Source: Thalassotalea psychrophila
Lineage (GTDB): Bacteria; Pseudomonadota; Gammaproteobacteria; Enterobacterales; Alteromonadaceae
Direction: 5' to 3'
NCBI RefSeq assembly: GCF_031583595.1
Contig: NZ_CP134145.1
Span: 3,596,001 to 3,660,000, forward strand
Length of the DNA stretch: 64,000 bases
This document shows, piece by piece, positions 17,436-26,678 of the stretch. Position 1 is the stretch's first letter. Each line of letters opens with the position of its first letter. The notes under the pieces were generated by a model, which was given only the letters and a program-made list of their open reading frames with translations, did not search any database and was not told the DNA's origin. The translations under genes and the position numbers were made by a program.

Positions 17436-17463
17436 TTTTACGCTTTTACAGCTAAATTGCAAC
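17436..17463 (-). promoter_or_regulatory. Candidate promoter of the rpsP operon
   Basis: On the minus strand TTGCAA (17463-17458) and TAAAAT (17441-17436) are separated by 16 bases. Initiation would fall near 17429, giving a leader of about 70 bases before rpsP. No other good pair was seen in this gap. Confidence 0.5.
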
Positions 17464-17605
17464 TTAAATGCAGTCTTAAGTGTAAAATAATCGAAAAAAA
17501 CAAGCTAAAGGGTAAAATCTACGATAAAATCCGGCCTTGTTTACAGTTTAGTGCTATTTAAGTACTAATTTCAGCAGTTCATCACCGGTTAAAAACATTC
17601 TCATT

Positions 17606-18574
17606 ATGCCAACAGCAGAAAACAGCAATGCAAAAGGTTTTAGCTTAGCCTTAACAACAGCAATAATGTGGGGGTTACTGCCTTTAGCCCTTACCAGTGT
17701 TTTACAATTAATGGATTCATATACCATCACTTGGTATCGATTCTTTTTTGCCGCCATCATTGTGTCTTTTATGCTTTTTAGTAAGAAAAAGATCCCTATG
17801 TCTATTTTTAAAGACAAAAGTTTATTTAAACGTTTGTTTTTTGCTTCAATATTTTTATCTCTAAATTATATATTATATTTATCGGCATTGTATTTTGTAC
17901 CCGCAGAAACTGCTGGAATGCTAATACAAATGGCACCATTTATGATGCTAGTTGGAAGTATCATATTTTTGAAGGAATCATTTTCTAAAGGGCAAATGGT
18001 CGGTTCAATAGTACTAATATCAGGACTATTACTATTCTTTAACCAACAATTTACCAATGCAGGGTCTATCAGCAATGATGATTTCCTGATGGGATTTATT
18101 ATTATGCTGGGAGCGTCAATAACTTGGGCAACATACGCTATATTACAAAAGAAGATGTTAAATCATTTTAGTTCTAATCAAATTATGTGGTTTATCTATT
18201 TGTTTGCTAGCCTATTCTTTTTACCCGTGGCTACACCTGCAGACGTGGGCTCGCTAAATTTAATTGCTTTTTTATTATTATTCTTTTGTTGTGCTAATAC
18301 ATTGATTGCATACGGCACTTTTGCCGAGTCACTTGAGTATTGGCCCGCATCAAAAGTGAGTGCAATATTAGCCATTACCCCATTACTTACGGTTCTATTT
18401 GCAACCATTGCGGAGCACTTTTGGCCAAGTATGTTTCAAGCACAGTCTTTAAATGGTTTAGCCTATGTTGGCGCATGTGTCGTAGTTGTGGGTTCTATGC
18501 TTACTGCACTAGGTAATAAAATACTTACCAAAGAAAACTTTAGAGCGTTAAAACGCGTTTTAAGATTGTACTAG
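17606..18574 (+). CDS. DMT-superfamily (EamA) transporter
   Basis: 322 residues with about ten hydrophobic segments arranged as two EamA repeats, as in the drug/metabolite transporter superfamily. The first repeat begins LALTTAIMWGLLPLAL and resembles RarD-like members; the second ends near the C-terminal basic tail. The substrate is unknown; relatives export amino acids or metabolites. Single gene, divergent from the rpsP operon. Confidence 0.85.
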   Translation: MPTAENSNAKGFSLALTTAIMWGLLPLALTSVLQLMDSYTITWYRFFFAAIIVSFMLFSKKKIPMSIFKDKSLFKRLFFASIFLSLNYILYLSALYFVPAETAGMLIQMAPFMMLVGSIIFLKESFSKGQMVGSIVLISGLLLFFNQQFTNAGSISNDDFLMGFIIMLGASITWATYAILQKKMLNHFSSNQIMWFIYLFASLFFLPVATPADVGSLNLIAFLLLFFCCANTLIAYGTFAESLEYWPASKVSAILAITPLLTVLFATIAEHFWPSMFQAQSLNGLAYVGACVVVVGSMLTALGNKILTKENFRALKRVLRLY

Positions 18575-18582
18575 CTTGAAAT

Positions 18583-18688
18583 AAACTAGGGTCAGAGTCA
18601 GGTAAATTACTAACTCAGCCTTTATTTAATTAAAACAAAAAAGCCTGCATGAAGCAGGCTCTTAGAAACTTGACTCTGACCCTAGTTT
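18583..18688. repeat. MITE/REP-like element with perfect 18-bp terminal inverted repeats
   Basis: AAACTAGGGTCAGAGTCA (18583-18600) and its exact reverse complement (18671-18688) bound a 106-base element without coding capacity. The core GGGTCAGAG is shared with the element at 15278-15326. Inside lies a GC-rich hairpin that acts as terminator for the convergent minus-strand gene, whose stop codon begins two bases beyond the element. Such ends are typical of non-autonomous repeats mobilised by REP-associated Y1 transposases; that link is inference. Confidence 0.7.
18632..18660 (-). terminator. Terminator inside the repeat element
   Basis: AGCCTGC, ATGAA, GCAGGCT is a 7-bp stem; on the minus strand it is followed by TTTTTGTTTT. 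It would end the gene at 18690-19805. Confidence 0.75.
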
Positions 18689-18689
18689 T

Positions 18690-19805
18690 TTAGTTTGCGT
18701 AATCACTGTAAATAGGGTTTGAATTTAACGCTTTTTGTGACCCTTTAAGTGAGAAGTTATAACCACATAAACCAAAATTACCACGTCTTGCCAATGATCT
18801 AACAACTAATGCTGTATCTAAAGGGGAAAAGTTGGCGTAATAACTGCCAGAGTCTTCAACCACAACATTGATTGTTCTTATTTTATCACCATTATTAAAT
18901 TCAATAACTTCACAACTATCATCGCCTTTTGCACTTGCTTGTGACCAAATTTCAGCATCACGAATCACATCAGCTTGCCAATGCACTATTAGACCTTCAT
19001 TTTGATCTAGTAGTAAATAAAACTCATCCGGCATTGCTAATAACTGCTGACGTTGAGTGATAAAGTTTACCGTCTTAGTTGCTTGTTGTTCAGCAGCTTG
19101 CGCATCTTTGTCTTCAGTAAACGCTGTGTTTATAAAGGGTAGACTAGTGATAATTGCACTAGCAAATAAAATGAAGACTGCAGCAGCGCCAGCAACTTTT
19201 TGATTTGCTAATAACCACTTATTTATCAGTAAAGCTAAATCGTTGCTTGCTTGCCTTGCTGGCTGTTTAGCTGGCTGTTCGATGGATTCTGGCTCGGCTT
19301 TTGGTGTATAAAAGCTCAACTCATCATCTTGATCGTTTGTCACACCGAACAAACTTGGTTCTATTCGATTTGATAATGGTTTTCGCTCTACTTTTACAGG
19401 TTCTGAAAGTTCGCTTAAATCGACAGGACCACAATAACCCATAACGTACACTTGTGGAGTAAATGAAGGTAACGAAAACAAGTACAAACTCGCCATTACG
19501 GGCAAGATTAATAACACATAACTGGTGGCCGACGGGATTAAGATGATCAGTAAAAATGATAAAAATATCACAATACTAGAGAGCCATGCAGCACCAGAAC
19601 GTTTATGGCTATCTCTACAGCGACGTATCCCAGCAGCAAAATATACAAGGGTTATTAATACTAAAAGAATTAGCTTAGCGGCAAGAGAAGATAAAATAAC
19701 TCCGTTAAATAAAAAGAAAACCGCCAGGCAACAGATGCTGATAGCAAAGTACCGCTCTGAATTATCTAAACCTTTGAAACAAAAAAGAGATTTTATTAAC
19801 TGCAC
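18690..19805 (-). CDS. Membrane protein of unknown function (DUF805-like N-terminus)
   Basis: 371 residues. Four hydrophobic segments lie within residues 20-120, with a charged turn GIRRCRDSHKRSGAAW resembling DUF805 proteins. A polar linker of about 70 residues with a PAKQPARQAS stretch follows, then a fifth segment (about 202-222) and a C-terminal soluble domain of about 140 residues, probably periplasmic, with two Cys (DDSCEVIEF and GNFGLCGYNF) that could form a disulfide. The C-terminal domain was not recognised. Single gene; its end abuts a repeat element. Confidence 0.55.
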   Translation of the reverse strand: MQLIKSLFCFKGLDNSERYFAISICCLAVFFLFNGVILSSLAAKLILLVLITLVYFAAGIRRCRDSHKRSGAAWLSSIVIFLSFLLIILIPSATSYVLLILPVMASLYLFSLPSFTPQVYVMGYCGPVDLSELSEPVKVERKPLSNRIEPSLFGVTNDQDDELSFYTPKAEPESIEQPAKQPARQASNDLALLINKWLLANQKVAGAAAVFILFASAIITSLPFINTAFTEDKDAQAAEQQATKTVNFITQRQQLLAMPDEFYLLLDQNEGLIVHWQADVIRDAEIWSQASAKGDDSCEVIEFNNGDKIRTINVVVEDSGSYYANFSPLDTALVVRSLARRGNFGLCGYNFSLKGSQKALNSNPIYSDYAN

Positions 19806-19891
19806 TTACTGAATGCCTTTGGATATTGTTTTTTTAACTGATTTAAACATACTACAGGAGAGTTATGGATAGCTCAAACCAAGAATAAACA

Positions 19892-19919
19892 ACAAGCCAG
19901 AGTAATAACTCTGGCTTGT
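19892..19919. terminator. Terminator downstream of ffh
   Basis: A perfect 12-bp stem, ACAAGCCAGAGT and ACTCTGGCTTGT, has an AATA loop and lies 21 bases past the ffh stop. The T run is weak on the minus strand (TGTTTATT). Confidence 0.65.
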
Positions 19920-19939
19920 ATATAAAGGTGACAGCAGAT

Positions 19940-21349
19940 TTATTTGCGGAACATTCCGCCAGGGCCGCCCATTCCACCCATACCGCCACCGCCCATACCG
20001 CCTGGTGGCATCATGCCCTGCATTGAGCGCATCATTTTTTTCATGCCCCCCTTGCCAGACATTTTCTTCATCATTTTTTGCATTTGGGTAAATTGCTTAA
20101 GCAGCTTGTTAACATCTTGAATTTGCGTACCAGAGCCCGCTGCAATTCTGCGCTTACGTGAGCCTTTAATTACATCAGGTCGTTCTCGTTCGCCAGGTGT
20201 CATCGAATTAATAATAGCTTCCATTCGAATGGTAACTTTATCATCCATTTGACCTTTAACTTGCTCAGACATATTACCCATACCCGGTAATTTATCCATC
20301 ATGCCCATCATGCCGCCCATGCTTTTCATTTGAACAAGTTGATCACGAAAATCTTCTAAACTAAAACCTTTACCACTTTTAACTTTTTTAGCTAATTGCT
20401 CGGCTTTTTTCTTATCTACTTTTTGCTCTACTTCTTCGATGAGTGATAACACATCACCCATACCAAGAATTCGGGATGCAACTCTGTCAGGATGGAACGG
20501 TTCTAAGGCATCAGTTTTTTCACCAACACCCATAAATTTGATTGGTTTGCCAGTAATATGGCGAATAGATAATGCTGCCCCACCGCGAGCATCACCATCG
20601 GTTTTCGTTAAGATGACACCTGTTAAAGGTAAAGCATCGTTAAATGCTTTTGCCGTATTGGCAGCATCTTGACCAGTCATGGCATCAACAACGAATAACG
20701 TTTCTACTGGATTGATGTTGGTATGTAATTGTTTAATTTCATCCATCATCTCGCCGTCTACATGTAAACGACCGGCAGTATCGACGATAACGACATCACA
20801 AAATTGTTTTTTTGCATGCTCAATTGCGCTATTGGCAATCGCGTTCGGTTTTTGAGAAATATCACTTGGGAAAAAATCAACCTCAACTTCACTCGCTAAC
20901 GTTTCAAGTTGTTTTATGGCAGCGGGACGATAAACATCAGCGCTTACTACCAATACTTTTTTCTTTTCACGTTCTTTTAAAAACTTTGCAAGCTTGGCTA
21001 CAGAGGTGGTTTTACCCGCACCTTGTAAACCAGCCATTAAGATAACAGCCGGTGGTGTGGCTTTTAAGTCGAGGGCTTCATTTGCTTGCCCCATTGCCGA
21101 TTCAAGTTCAGTGCGAACAATTTTAACGAAAATTTGCCCAGGAGATAAACTTTTAGATACCTCTTGGCCAACAGCTCTTTCTTTTACATTGGCGATAAAT
21201 TCACGGATAACCGGTAAAGCTACGTCAGCTTCTAGTAGAGCCATGCGTACTTCGCGCAAGGTTTCTTTAATGTTGTCTTCGGTAAGACGACCACGACCAC
21301 TGATATTCTTCAGGGTTTTGGATAAACGATCGGAGAGATTCTCAAACAT
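19940..21349 (-). CDS. ffh: Signal recognition particle protein Ffh (SRP54)
   Basis: 469 residues. With 4.5S RNA it delivers nascent membrane proteins to FtsY. The N domain is followed by a GTPase G domain with GLQGAGKTTSVAKLAKFL (P-loop), DTAGRLHVD and TKTDGDARGG. The Met-rich M domain includes SGSRKRRIAAGSG, which binds RNA, and ends in a Gly/Met-rich tail. Transcribed divergently from the permease/ypjD/CNNM genes; ffh next to the latter two is a widespread arrangement. Confidence 0.98.
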   Translation of the reverse strand: MFENLSDRLSKTLKNISGRGRLTEDNIKETLREVRMALLEADVALPVIREFIANVKERAVGQEVSKSLSPGQIFVKIVRTELESAMGQANEALDLKATPPAVILMAGLQGAGKTTSVAKLAKFLKEREKKKVLVVSADVYRPAAIKQLETLASEVEVDFFPSDISQKPNAIANSAIEHAKKQFCDVVIVDTAGRLHVDGEMMDEIKQLHTNINPVETLFVVDAMTGQDAANTAKAFNDALPLTGVILTKTDGDARGGAALSIRHITGKPIKFMGVGEKTDALEPFHPDRVASRILGMGDVLSLIEEVEQKVDKKKAEQLAKKVKSGKGFSLEDFRDQLVQMKSMGGMMGMMDKLPGMGNMSEQVKGQMDDKVTIRMEAIINSMTPGERERPDVIKGSRKRRIAAGSGTQIQDVNKLLKQFTQMQKMMKKMSGKGGMKKMMRSMQGMMPPGGMGGGGMGGMGGPGGMFRK

Positions 21350-21538
21350 AGTCTAATTACTTTAAATAGTGATAAATCGATATAATGTTGGCTATTATAC
21401 CCGCACTATTAATAAGCGAAAGCATAAAATCAACAAACCTGTAAGTTGTGTAGTTAAAAGCGTTAGTTTTTCAAAAAACTAGGGTACAATTACTTAATAG
21501 TTATAAAAATATTATTTTCAACCGTATAGAAGTACTTT

Positions 21539-22612
21539 ATGGATATTATCACGCTATTAGCAATTAATTTATTAGAATTAACCAATGAGGCAAGTCCTTG
21601 GTTGTTACTTGGTTTAATCATAGCCGGGTTGATGAAGTCTTTTGTACCTACGCAAATTTTGAGTAAACATTTAGGCGAAGGAAAGCTCGCCATTGTAAAA
21701 GCGGCATTTATTGGTGCCCCACTGCCACTTTGCTCTTGCGGCGTAATTCCTGTGGCCACGCAGCTTAAACGCTCTGGAGCTTCATCACCTGCTACATCAG
21801 CATTTTTAGTTGCAACACCAGAAACAGGTGTTGATTCTGTTTCAGTATCCTACGCCTTGCTTGGCCCAATTATGGCGATGTATCGTCCATTTGCAGCAAT
21901 TTTATCCGCTATATTTACCGGTTTTTTAGTCAGTACGAGTAAAGCAGAAGTAATGGCTGAAACTGATGAAGTTAAATCTTGTTGTACAAGTACTGAGCCG
22001 CAGCAAAGCAATGAACAAGAGGCAACGACTAGTTGTTGTGCGTCAAAGACTGCCCCTAAGTCGGATTCAATACTTACAAAATCAATTCAGGGGATTAAAT
22101 ATGGTTTTACCCAGTTAATTGATGATCTAATTATTTGGCTATTTATTGGTTTACTGTTTGCAACATTAGTTCGCACCTTTTTACCAGCAGAGTTTTTATT
22201 AAGTTATGGTAGTGGTTTAATTGCCATGCTGATCATGATTGCCATTTCTATACCAATGTACATTTGCGCTACAGCTTCTACACCTATAGCTGCCGGCTTT
22301 ATACTAGCGGGATTATCTCCCGGCACAGCGTTGGTATTTATGATGGCAGGACCAGCCACTAACATTTCCACTCTAGGGGTAATAAAAAAAGAAATGGGTG
22401 GTAGCGTGTTAATACGTTATTTATTAGGAATATCTATTTCAGCAATTAGTTTTGGCTATGGTTTAGACCTTGTTTTAGTTGCTTTTAACATTAGTATTAC
22501 CGAACAAATGAGCCATAGTCACGAAATGTTGCCTAACTGGTTTGCCCTAAGTTGCACCATTTTATTAGTAAGCATGGCAATTAAGCCATTGCGCCGCTTA
22601 TTCATTAAATAA
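21539..22612 (+). CDS. SO_0444-type Cu/Zn efflux permease (ArsP/DUF318 family)
   Basis: 357 residues with two blocks of about four membrane segments each. The signature GAPLPLCSCGVIPVATQLKRSGASSPATSAFLVATPETG in the first block is typical of the permease family. The second block has PMYICATASTPIAAGFILAGLSPG. Between them a cytoplasmic loop carries two Cys pairs with neighbours (SCCTS and SCCAS) that could hand over thiophilic metals. Related Shewanella proteins are annotated as Cu/Zn efflux transporters; substrate here is inferred. No metal regulator is adjacent. Confidence 0.8.
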   Translation: MDIITLLAINLLELTNEASPWLLLGLIIAGLMKSFVPTQILSKHLGEGKLAIVKAAFIGAPLPLCSCGVIPVATQLKRSGASSPATSAFLVATPETGVDSVSVSYALLGPIMAMYRPFAAILSAIFTGFLVSTSKAEVMAETDEVKSCCTSTEPQQSNEQEATTSCCASKTAPKSDSILTKSIQGIKYGFTQLIDDLIIWLFIGLLFATLVRTFLPAEFLLSYGSGLIAMLIMIAISIPMYICATASTPIAAGFILAGLSPGTALVFMMAGPATNISTLGVIKKEMGGSVLIRYLLGISISAISFGYGLDLVLVAFNISITEQMSHSHEMLPNWFALSCTILLVSMAIKPLRRLFIK

Positions 22613-22708
22613 TATTAGCTATAGAACTTGGTATTTTGTTACTATCTTCAATAAGATAATAAACAATACCTTTTATATTAAATATAAAAAACACATCAGG
22701 AGTAAACG

Positions 22709-23509
22709 GTGGATTTAGTCAGTATTCTCACCATTGCCGTTATCACATTATATGTGGCCGCAGCTTTAGCTGTTTTATCAAAGTTATTTGACACAACAGG
22801 TCCGAACCCAAAAGTTTACTTAGCTCTTGGTTGTATGGCTGTTGTTGGACATAGTTTATTATTGTCAAAAAATATCTTTTTTCACGACAATGTGGATTTT
22901 AGCTTAATTAATGTTATTTCTTTAGTCGCATTTATTATTTCATTTTCGGTTACATTAATTTCTATTCGCTTTAAAGCCAATTTGATTTTACCTGTGGTGT
23001 ATGCCTTTTCAGCGATATTACATACAGTTTTGTTTTTTGTCCCTGAAAATCAGCATCTAGTGATTGATCCAACTAAAATCCCTTTAGTAATACATATAAC
23101 TTTGGCGCTATTGTCTTATGGTATTTTAGTGATCGCGACTTTATATGCTTTCCAGGTAAGCTACATAAACTATAAATTGAAATCTAAAAATATTAGTGCG
23201 GTAAATCATTTACCACCTTTAATGCAAGTTGAAGGGCAATTATTCGCAATCATGTTTGCAGGAATAATTTGTTTAATGCTGTCACAAGCAGTGGGGTTAG
23301 TGTTTATCGATAGCTTTTTTGCACCAGAATCAGTGCACAAAACACTTTTGTCATTATTTGCTTTAGCTATTTATCTAATAATTATGCGCGGTCATTATAA
23401 AATGGGCTGGCGTGGCAATAAGGTATTGGTATTGTCTGTTATAGCAACATCATTGTTAACATTGTCGTACTTTGGCAGCAGATTTGTAAAAGAGTTTCTC
23501 TTATCTTAA
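22709..23509 (+). CDS. ypjD: YpjD-like CcsA-family inner membrane protein
   Basis: 266 residues from a GTG with CAGGAG six bases upstream. About eight membrane segments; the CcsA/HemX-type cytochrome assembly fold is suggested by the pattern (PLVIHITLALLSYGILVIATLYAFQ) and the terminal GHYKMGWRGNK block. The tryptophan-rich haem-handling motif of true CcsA is lacking, so a direct role in cytochrome c maturation is doubtful. It is typically found between ffh and a CNNM gene, as here. Confidence 0.8.
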   Translation: MDLVSILTIAVITLYVAAALAVLSKLFDTTGPNPKVYLALGCMAVVGHSLLLSKNIFFHDNVDFSLINVISLVAFIISFSVTLISIRFKANLILPVVYAFSAILHTVLFFVPENQHLVIDPTKIPLVIHITLALLSYGILVIATLYAFQVSYINYKLKSKNISAVNHLPPLMQVEGQLFAIMFAGIICLMLSQAVGLVFIDSFFAPESVHKTLLSLFALAIYLIIMRGHYKMGWRGNKVLVLSVIATSLLTLSYFGSRFVKEFLLS

Positions 23510-23585
23510 AAGTTAAGGTATAAGTATATTGTGAAGTAATAAAAAATATTACCTCTACTAGTTTTAGCAACATAGGGCCCCATTT

Positions 23586-24863
23586 TTGGACAACATATCT
23601 ACAAGTATGCTTTTTAGCATACTCGGTGTACTCGTTTTACTCTCCGCTTATTTTTCTAGCTCAGAAACAGGCATGATGTCGATTAACAGATATCGTCTTC
23701 GCCATTTAGAGCAAAAGAAACATAAAGGCGCAAAACGGGTTAGCAAGTTATTAGCAAGACCGGATCGATTAATCGGATTGATTTTAATCGGTAATAACTT
23801 AGTCAATATCGCTGCATCTGCAATAGCGACTATAATTGGCATGCGCTTATTTGGTGATGTAGGTGTTTTATACGCCACGATTATATTGACCCTTGTAATT
23901 CTTATATTTGCTGAAGTTACGCCAAAAACGTTAGCGGCGTTATATCCTGAGAAAGTGGCCTTCCCAAGCTCAATAATATTAAAATTGCTGCTGAAGTTAA
24001 TGTACCCATTTGTGGTGGCATTAAATTGGATCACCAATGGAATACTGATTTTACTTCGCATTAGTCCAGAGCAGCGTGAAGAACACAGCTTAAGCTCTGA
24101 GGAGTTGCGTACTGTAGTAAATGAGTCTAGCGCCCTATTGCCTACTCGCGATCAAGATATGCTGGTAAGCATTCTCGACTTAGAAAAAGTAACAGTTGAA
24201 GACATCATGATCCCGCGCAGTGAAATTCAAGGTATTGATATTAATGACCCTTGGAAAGATATTCAAAAGCAATTAACTCACGCTAATCATACGCGGGTAA
24301 TTTTATACCGAGACAGCATTGATGATGTTGTTGGTTATGTTCATATGCGTGACGCAGTAAAAATGCTTTCAAAAAGCCAGTTTACGAAAGCAACTTTATT
24401 ACGTGCAGTAAGAGAAATGTACTTTATTCCTGAAGGTACTCAACTTAATGTACAACTACTGAAGTTCCAGCATGCAAAAGAGCGCTTAGGTTTAGTTGTT
24501 GACGAGTATGGTGACATTCAAGGTTTAGTAACTTTAGAAGATATCTTGGAAGAAATTGTTGGTGACTTTACTACCACAATGGAGCCTGCACCAAGTGATG
24601 AAGTTACCGCTCAACCAGATGGAAGTTTCCTAGTTGATGGCACAGCTAACGTTAGAGACATTAACAAAGAAATGGACTGGAATTTACCTATCGATGGGCC
24701 AAAAACCCTCAATGGTGTGATACTTGAATATCTAGAAGAATTTCCAGAGCCAAACATCAGTATGCGTATTGCCGGTTATCCAATGGAGATAATCGCTGTA
24801 AATGACAACATGATCAAATCAGTAAGGATCATGCCAGAGCATTATCAAATCAGCTCTGAATAA
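23586..24863 (+). CDS. CNNM/CorB-type transmembrane protein with CBS pair (YfjD-like)
   Basis: 425 residues from a TTG start preceded by AGGG. The N-terminal DUF21/CNNM domain with about four membrane helices (YFSSSETGMMSINRYRLRHLEQ) occupies 1-190, followed by two CBS domains (VEDIMIPRSEIQGID; LVVDEYGDIQGLVTLEDILEEIVGDF) and a CorC_HlyC domain near 340-420. Family members are implicated in magnesium and cobalt handling. Ends in a strong terminator. Confidence 0.92.
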   Translation: MDNISTSMLFSILGVLVLLSAYFSSSETGMMSINRYRLRHLEQKKHKGAKRVSKLLARPDRLIGLILIGNNLVNIAASAIATIIGMRLFGDVGVLYATIILTLVILIFAEVTPKTLAALYPEKVAFPSSIILKLLLKLMYPFVVALNWITNGILILLRISPEQREEHSLSSEELRTVVNESSALLPTRDQDMLVSILDLEKVTVEDIMIPRSEIQGIDINDPWKDIQKQLTHANHTRVILYRDSIDDVVGYVHMRDAVKMLSKSQFTKATLLRAVREMYFIPEGTQLNVQLLKFQHAKERLGLVVDEYGDIQGLVTLEDILEEIVGDFTTTMEPAPSDEVTAQPDGSFLVDGTANVRDINKEMDWNLPIDGPKTLNGVILEYLEEFPEPNISMRIAGYPMEIIAVNDNMIKSVRIMPEHYQISSE

Positions 24864-24883
24864 CTCACCAATTCGTTTTTATT

Positions 24884-24908
24884 AAAGCTGCATGTGCAGC
24901 TTTTTTTT
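24884..24908 (+). terminator. Terminator after the CNNM gene
   Basis: AAAGCTGCA, TG, TGCAGCTTT is followed by a run of T, 22 bases after the stop codon. Confidence 0.85.
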
Positions 24909-25003
24909 GCTTTAGTATTTCTAACAAAGAATCTGGTATGACCTCTTGTAAATCAAATATGAATAGAATAGATTAGATTATCTTTTTGTTTTCTAAGTTT
25001 TAT

Positions 25004-26611
25004 ATGACTGATACCTATGATTTTATAATTATTGGCGGTGGCTCTGCTGGTTGTATTTTAGCCAACCGACTCAGTGAATGCGGTAAATACACAGTCTGCC
25101 TAATAGAGCCAGGCGGAAATAATGATAATGCTCTGGTAAACATTCCTATTGGTACAGCAGCCTTAATGCGCTTAAACAAGTTCAACTTCTGCTTTGAATC
25201 AACCCCGCAGCCTCAACAAAATGACCGAACTATTTATAACCCTAGAGGGAAAGGTTTAGGTGGTAGTAGTGCAATAAATGCAATGCTATATACCCGTGGT
25301 CAACGTGAAGACTACGATGATTGGGCTAAACTAGGAAATACCGGCTGGACTTATGATGATGTACTACCTTACTTTATTAATACCGAATCGCAAGAACGTA
25401 TAGTAGACAAATACCATGGCCAAGAAGGTGGTTTAAATGTTGCTGACTCACGTTCTTCACACCCCATAGGCGCTGACTTTATTCAAGCTGGTATTAATGC
25501 CGGTTATCCATTCAATCCCGATTTTAATGGTGCCAAGCAAAATGGTGTTGGTTATTATCAAACCACCCAAAAAGACGGTCTGCGCTTTAGCGCCGCAAAA
25601 GCATTTTTATCACCAATAACAACTCGAAAAAATCTAACAGTGTTAACCCATAGTAAAGTTTCTAAAATTCTCATTAAGGAGAAAATAGCCTATGGCATTC
25701 AATACCAAAAACAAAATAGTTTATTAACCCTAAAAGCGAATAAAGAAGTTATTTTATCCGCCGGTGCAATTCATAGCCCGCAATTACTCATGTTAAGCGG
25801 TATTGGTGATAAGGAAGAGCTTGAACATTTAAATATTAATGTAGAACACGATTTAAAAGGAGTTGGTAAGAATCTGCAAGACCATGTGGATGCAATTATT
25901 GTTAATCGCCATAAAAGAGAAAACTTAATTAGCCTACAGCCTAGACCTTTTATTAATTTAGCAAAACAAACCATACGCTTTTACAAACACAGAACCGGCA
26001 CGATGACATCGAGTTTAGTTGAATCAGGCGGCTTCACTGCTTTAAATGGTGATGCAAATTCCAGAGCAGATATTCAATGGCAATTAATTGCTGGTGCTAT
26101 GGATGATCATGGCCGTAATATTAAAATGTTTTTTGAACAAGGCTTATCAATGCACGTCTGTTTATTACGTCCTAAAAGTAGAGGAAGCGTCACTTTAAAA
26201 GACAATGATATCGATAGTACACCGTTAATAAATAGCAACTTACTAAGTGATCAGGATGACATTAAAGATATGGTTAAAGCTGTGCGACTAACCCGTGAAT
26301 TAATGTCGACCCCACCCCTGAATAAAAATAACAGGGGTGAAATATTTCCAGGTGAAACAGTACAAACTGATGAGCAAATCATTGAATTTTTAAAATCAAA
26401 ATCGAATAATATTTATCATCCGGTTGGTACTTGTAAAATGGGCAAGGATTCTATGGCAGTGGTGAATGAACGGCTGCAAGTGCATGGGGTAGAAAGGTTA
26501 AGAGTAGCTGACGGCTCTATTATGCCAACTATTGTCAGTGCGAACACCAACGCCCCATGTATTATGATTGGTGCTAAGGCGGCAGATATGATTTTGCGGG
26601 ATAATAAATGA
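25004..26611 (+). CDS. GMC-family FAD-dependent oxidoreductase (choline dehydrogenase-like)
   Basis: 535 residues from ATG 25004 (a TTG at 24986 would add six residues). The FAD dinucleotide motif FIIIGGGSAGCILANRL is at the N-terminus, then GLGGSSAINAMLYTRGQREDYDDW (GMC signature 1), ILSAGAIHSPQLLMLSGIG (signature 2), and the C-terminal catalytic block NIYHPVGTCKMG with its His, plus ADGSIMPTIVSANTNAP. It oxidises an alcohol; the substrate is unknown, because betaine-pathway partners such as betB are absent. Single gene between two terminators. Confidence 0.88.
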   Translation: MTDTYDFIIIGGGSAGCILANRLSECGKYTVCLIEPGGNNDNALVNIPIGTAALMRLNKFNFCFESTPQPQQNDRTIYNPRGKGLGGSSAINAMLYTRGQREDYDDWAKLGNTGWTYDDVLPYFINTESQERIVDKYHGQEGGLNVADSRSSHPIGADFIQAGINAGYPFNPDFNGAKQNGVGYYQTTQKDGLRFSAAKAFLSPITTRKNLTVLTHSKVSKILIKEKIAYGIQYQKQNSLLTLKANKEVILSAGAIHSPQLLMLSGIGDKEELEHLNINVEHDLKGVGKNLQDHVDAIIVNRHKRENLISLQPRPFINLAKQTIRFYKHRTGTMTSSLVESGGFTALNGDANSRADIQWQLIAGAMDDHGRNIKMFFEQGLSMHVCLLRPKSRGSVTLKDNDIDSTPLINSNLLSDQDDIKDMVKAVRLTRELMSTPPLNKNNRGEIFPGETVQTDEQIIEFLKSKSNNIYHPVGTCKMGKDSMAVVNERLQVHGVERLRVADGSIMPTIVSANTNAPCIMIGAKAADMILRDNK

Positions 26612-26640
26612 AGTGCTAAGGAATTAGGACTGTATATAAA

Positions 26641-26664
26641 AAAGGGTAGCTTGCGCTACCCTTT
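26641..26664. terminator. Terminator between GMC oxidoreductase and the convergent transglycosylase
   Basis: AAAGGGTAGC, TTGC, GCTACCCTTT is a perfect 10-bp stem with an A run before it, usable from both sides. Confidence 0.8.
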
Positions 26665-26678
26665 CATTTACTAATGAC

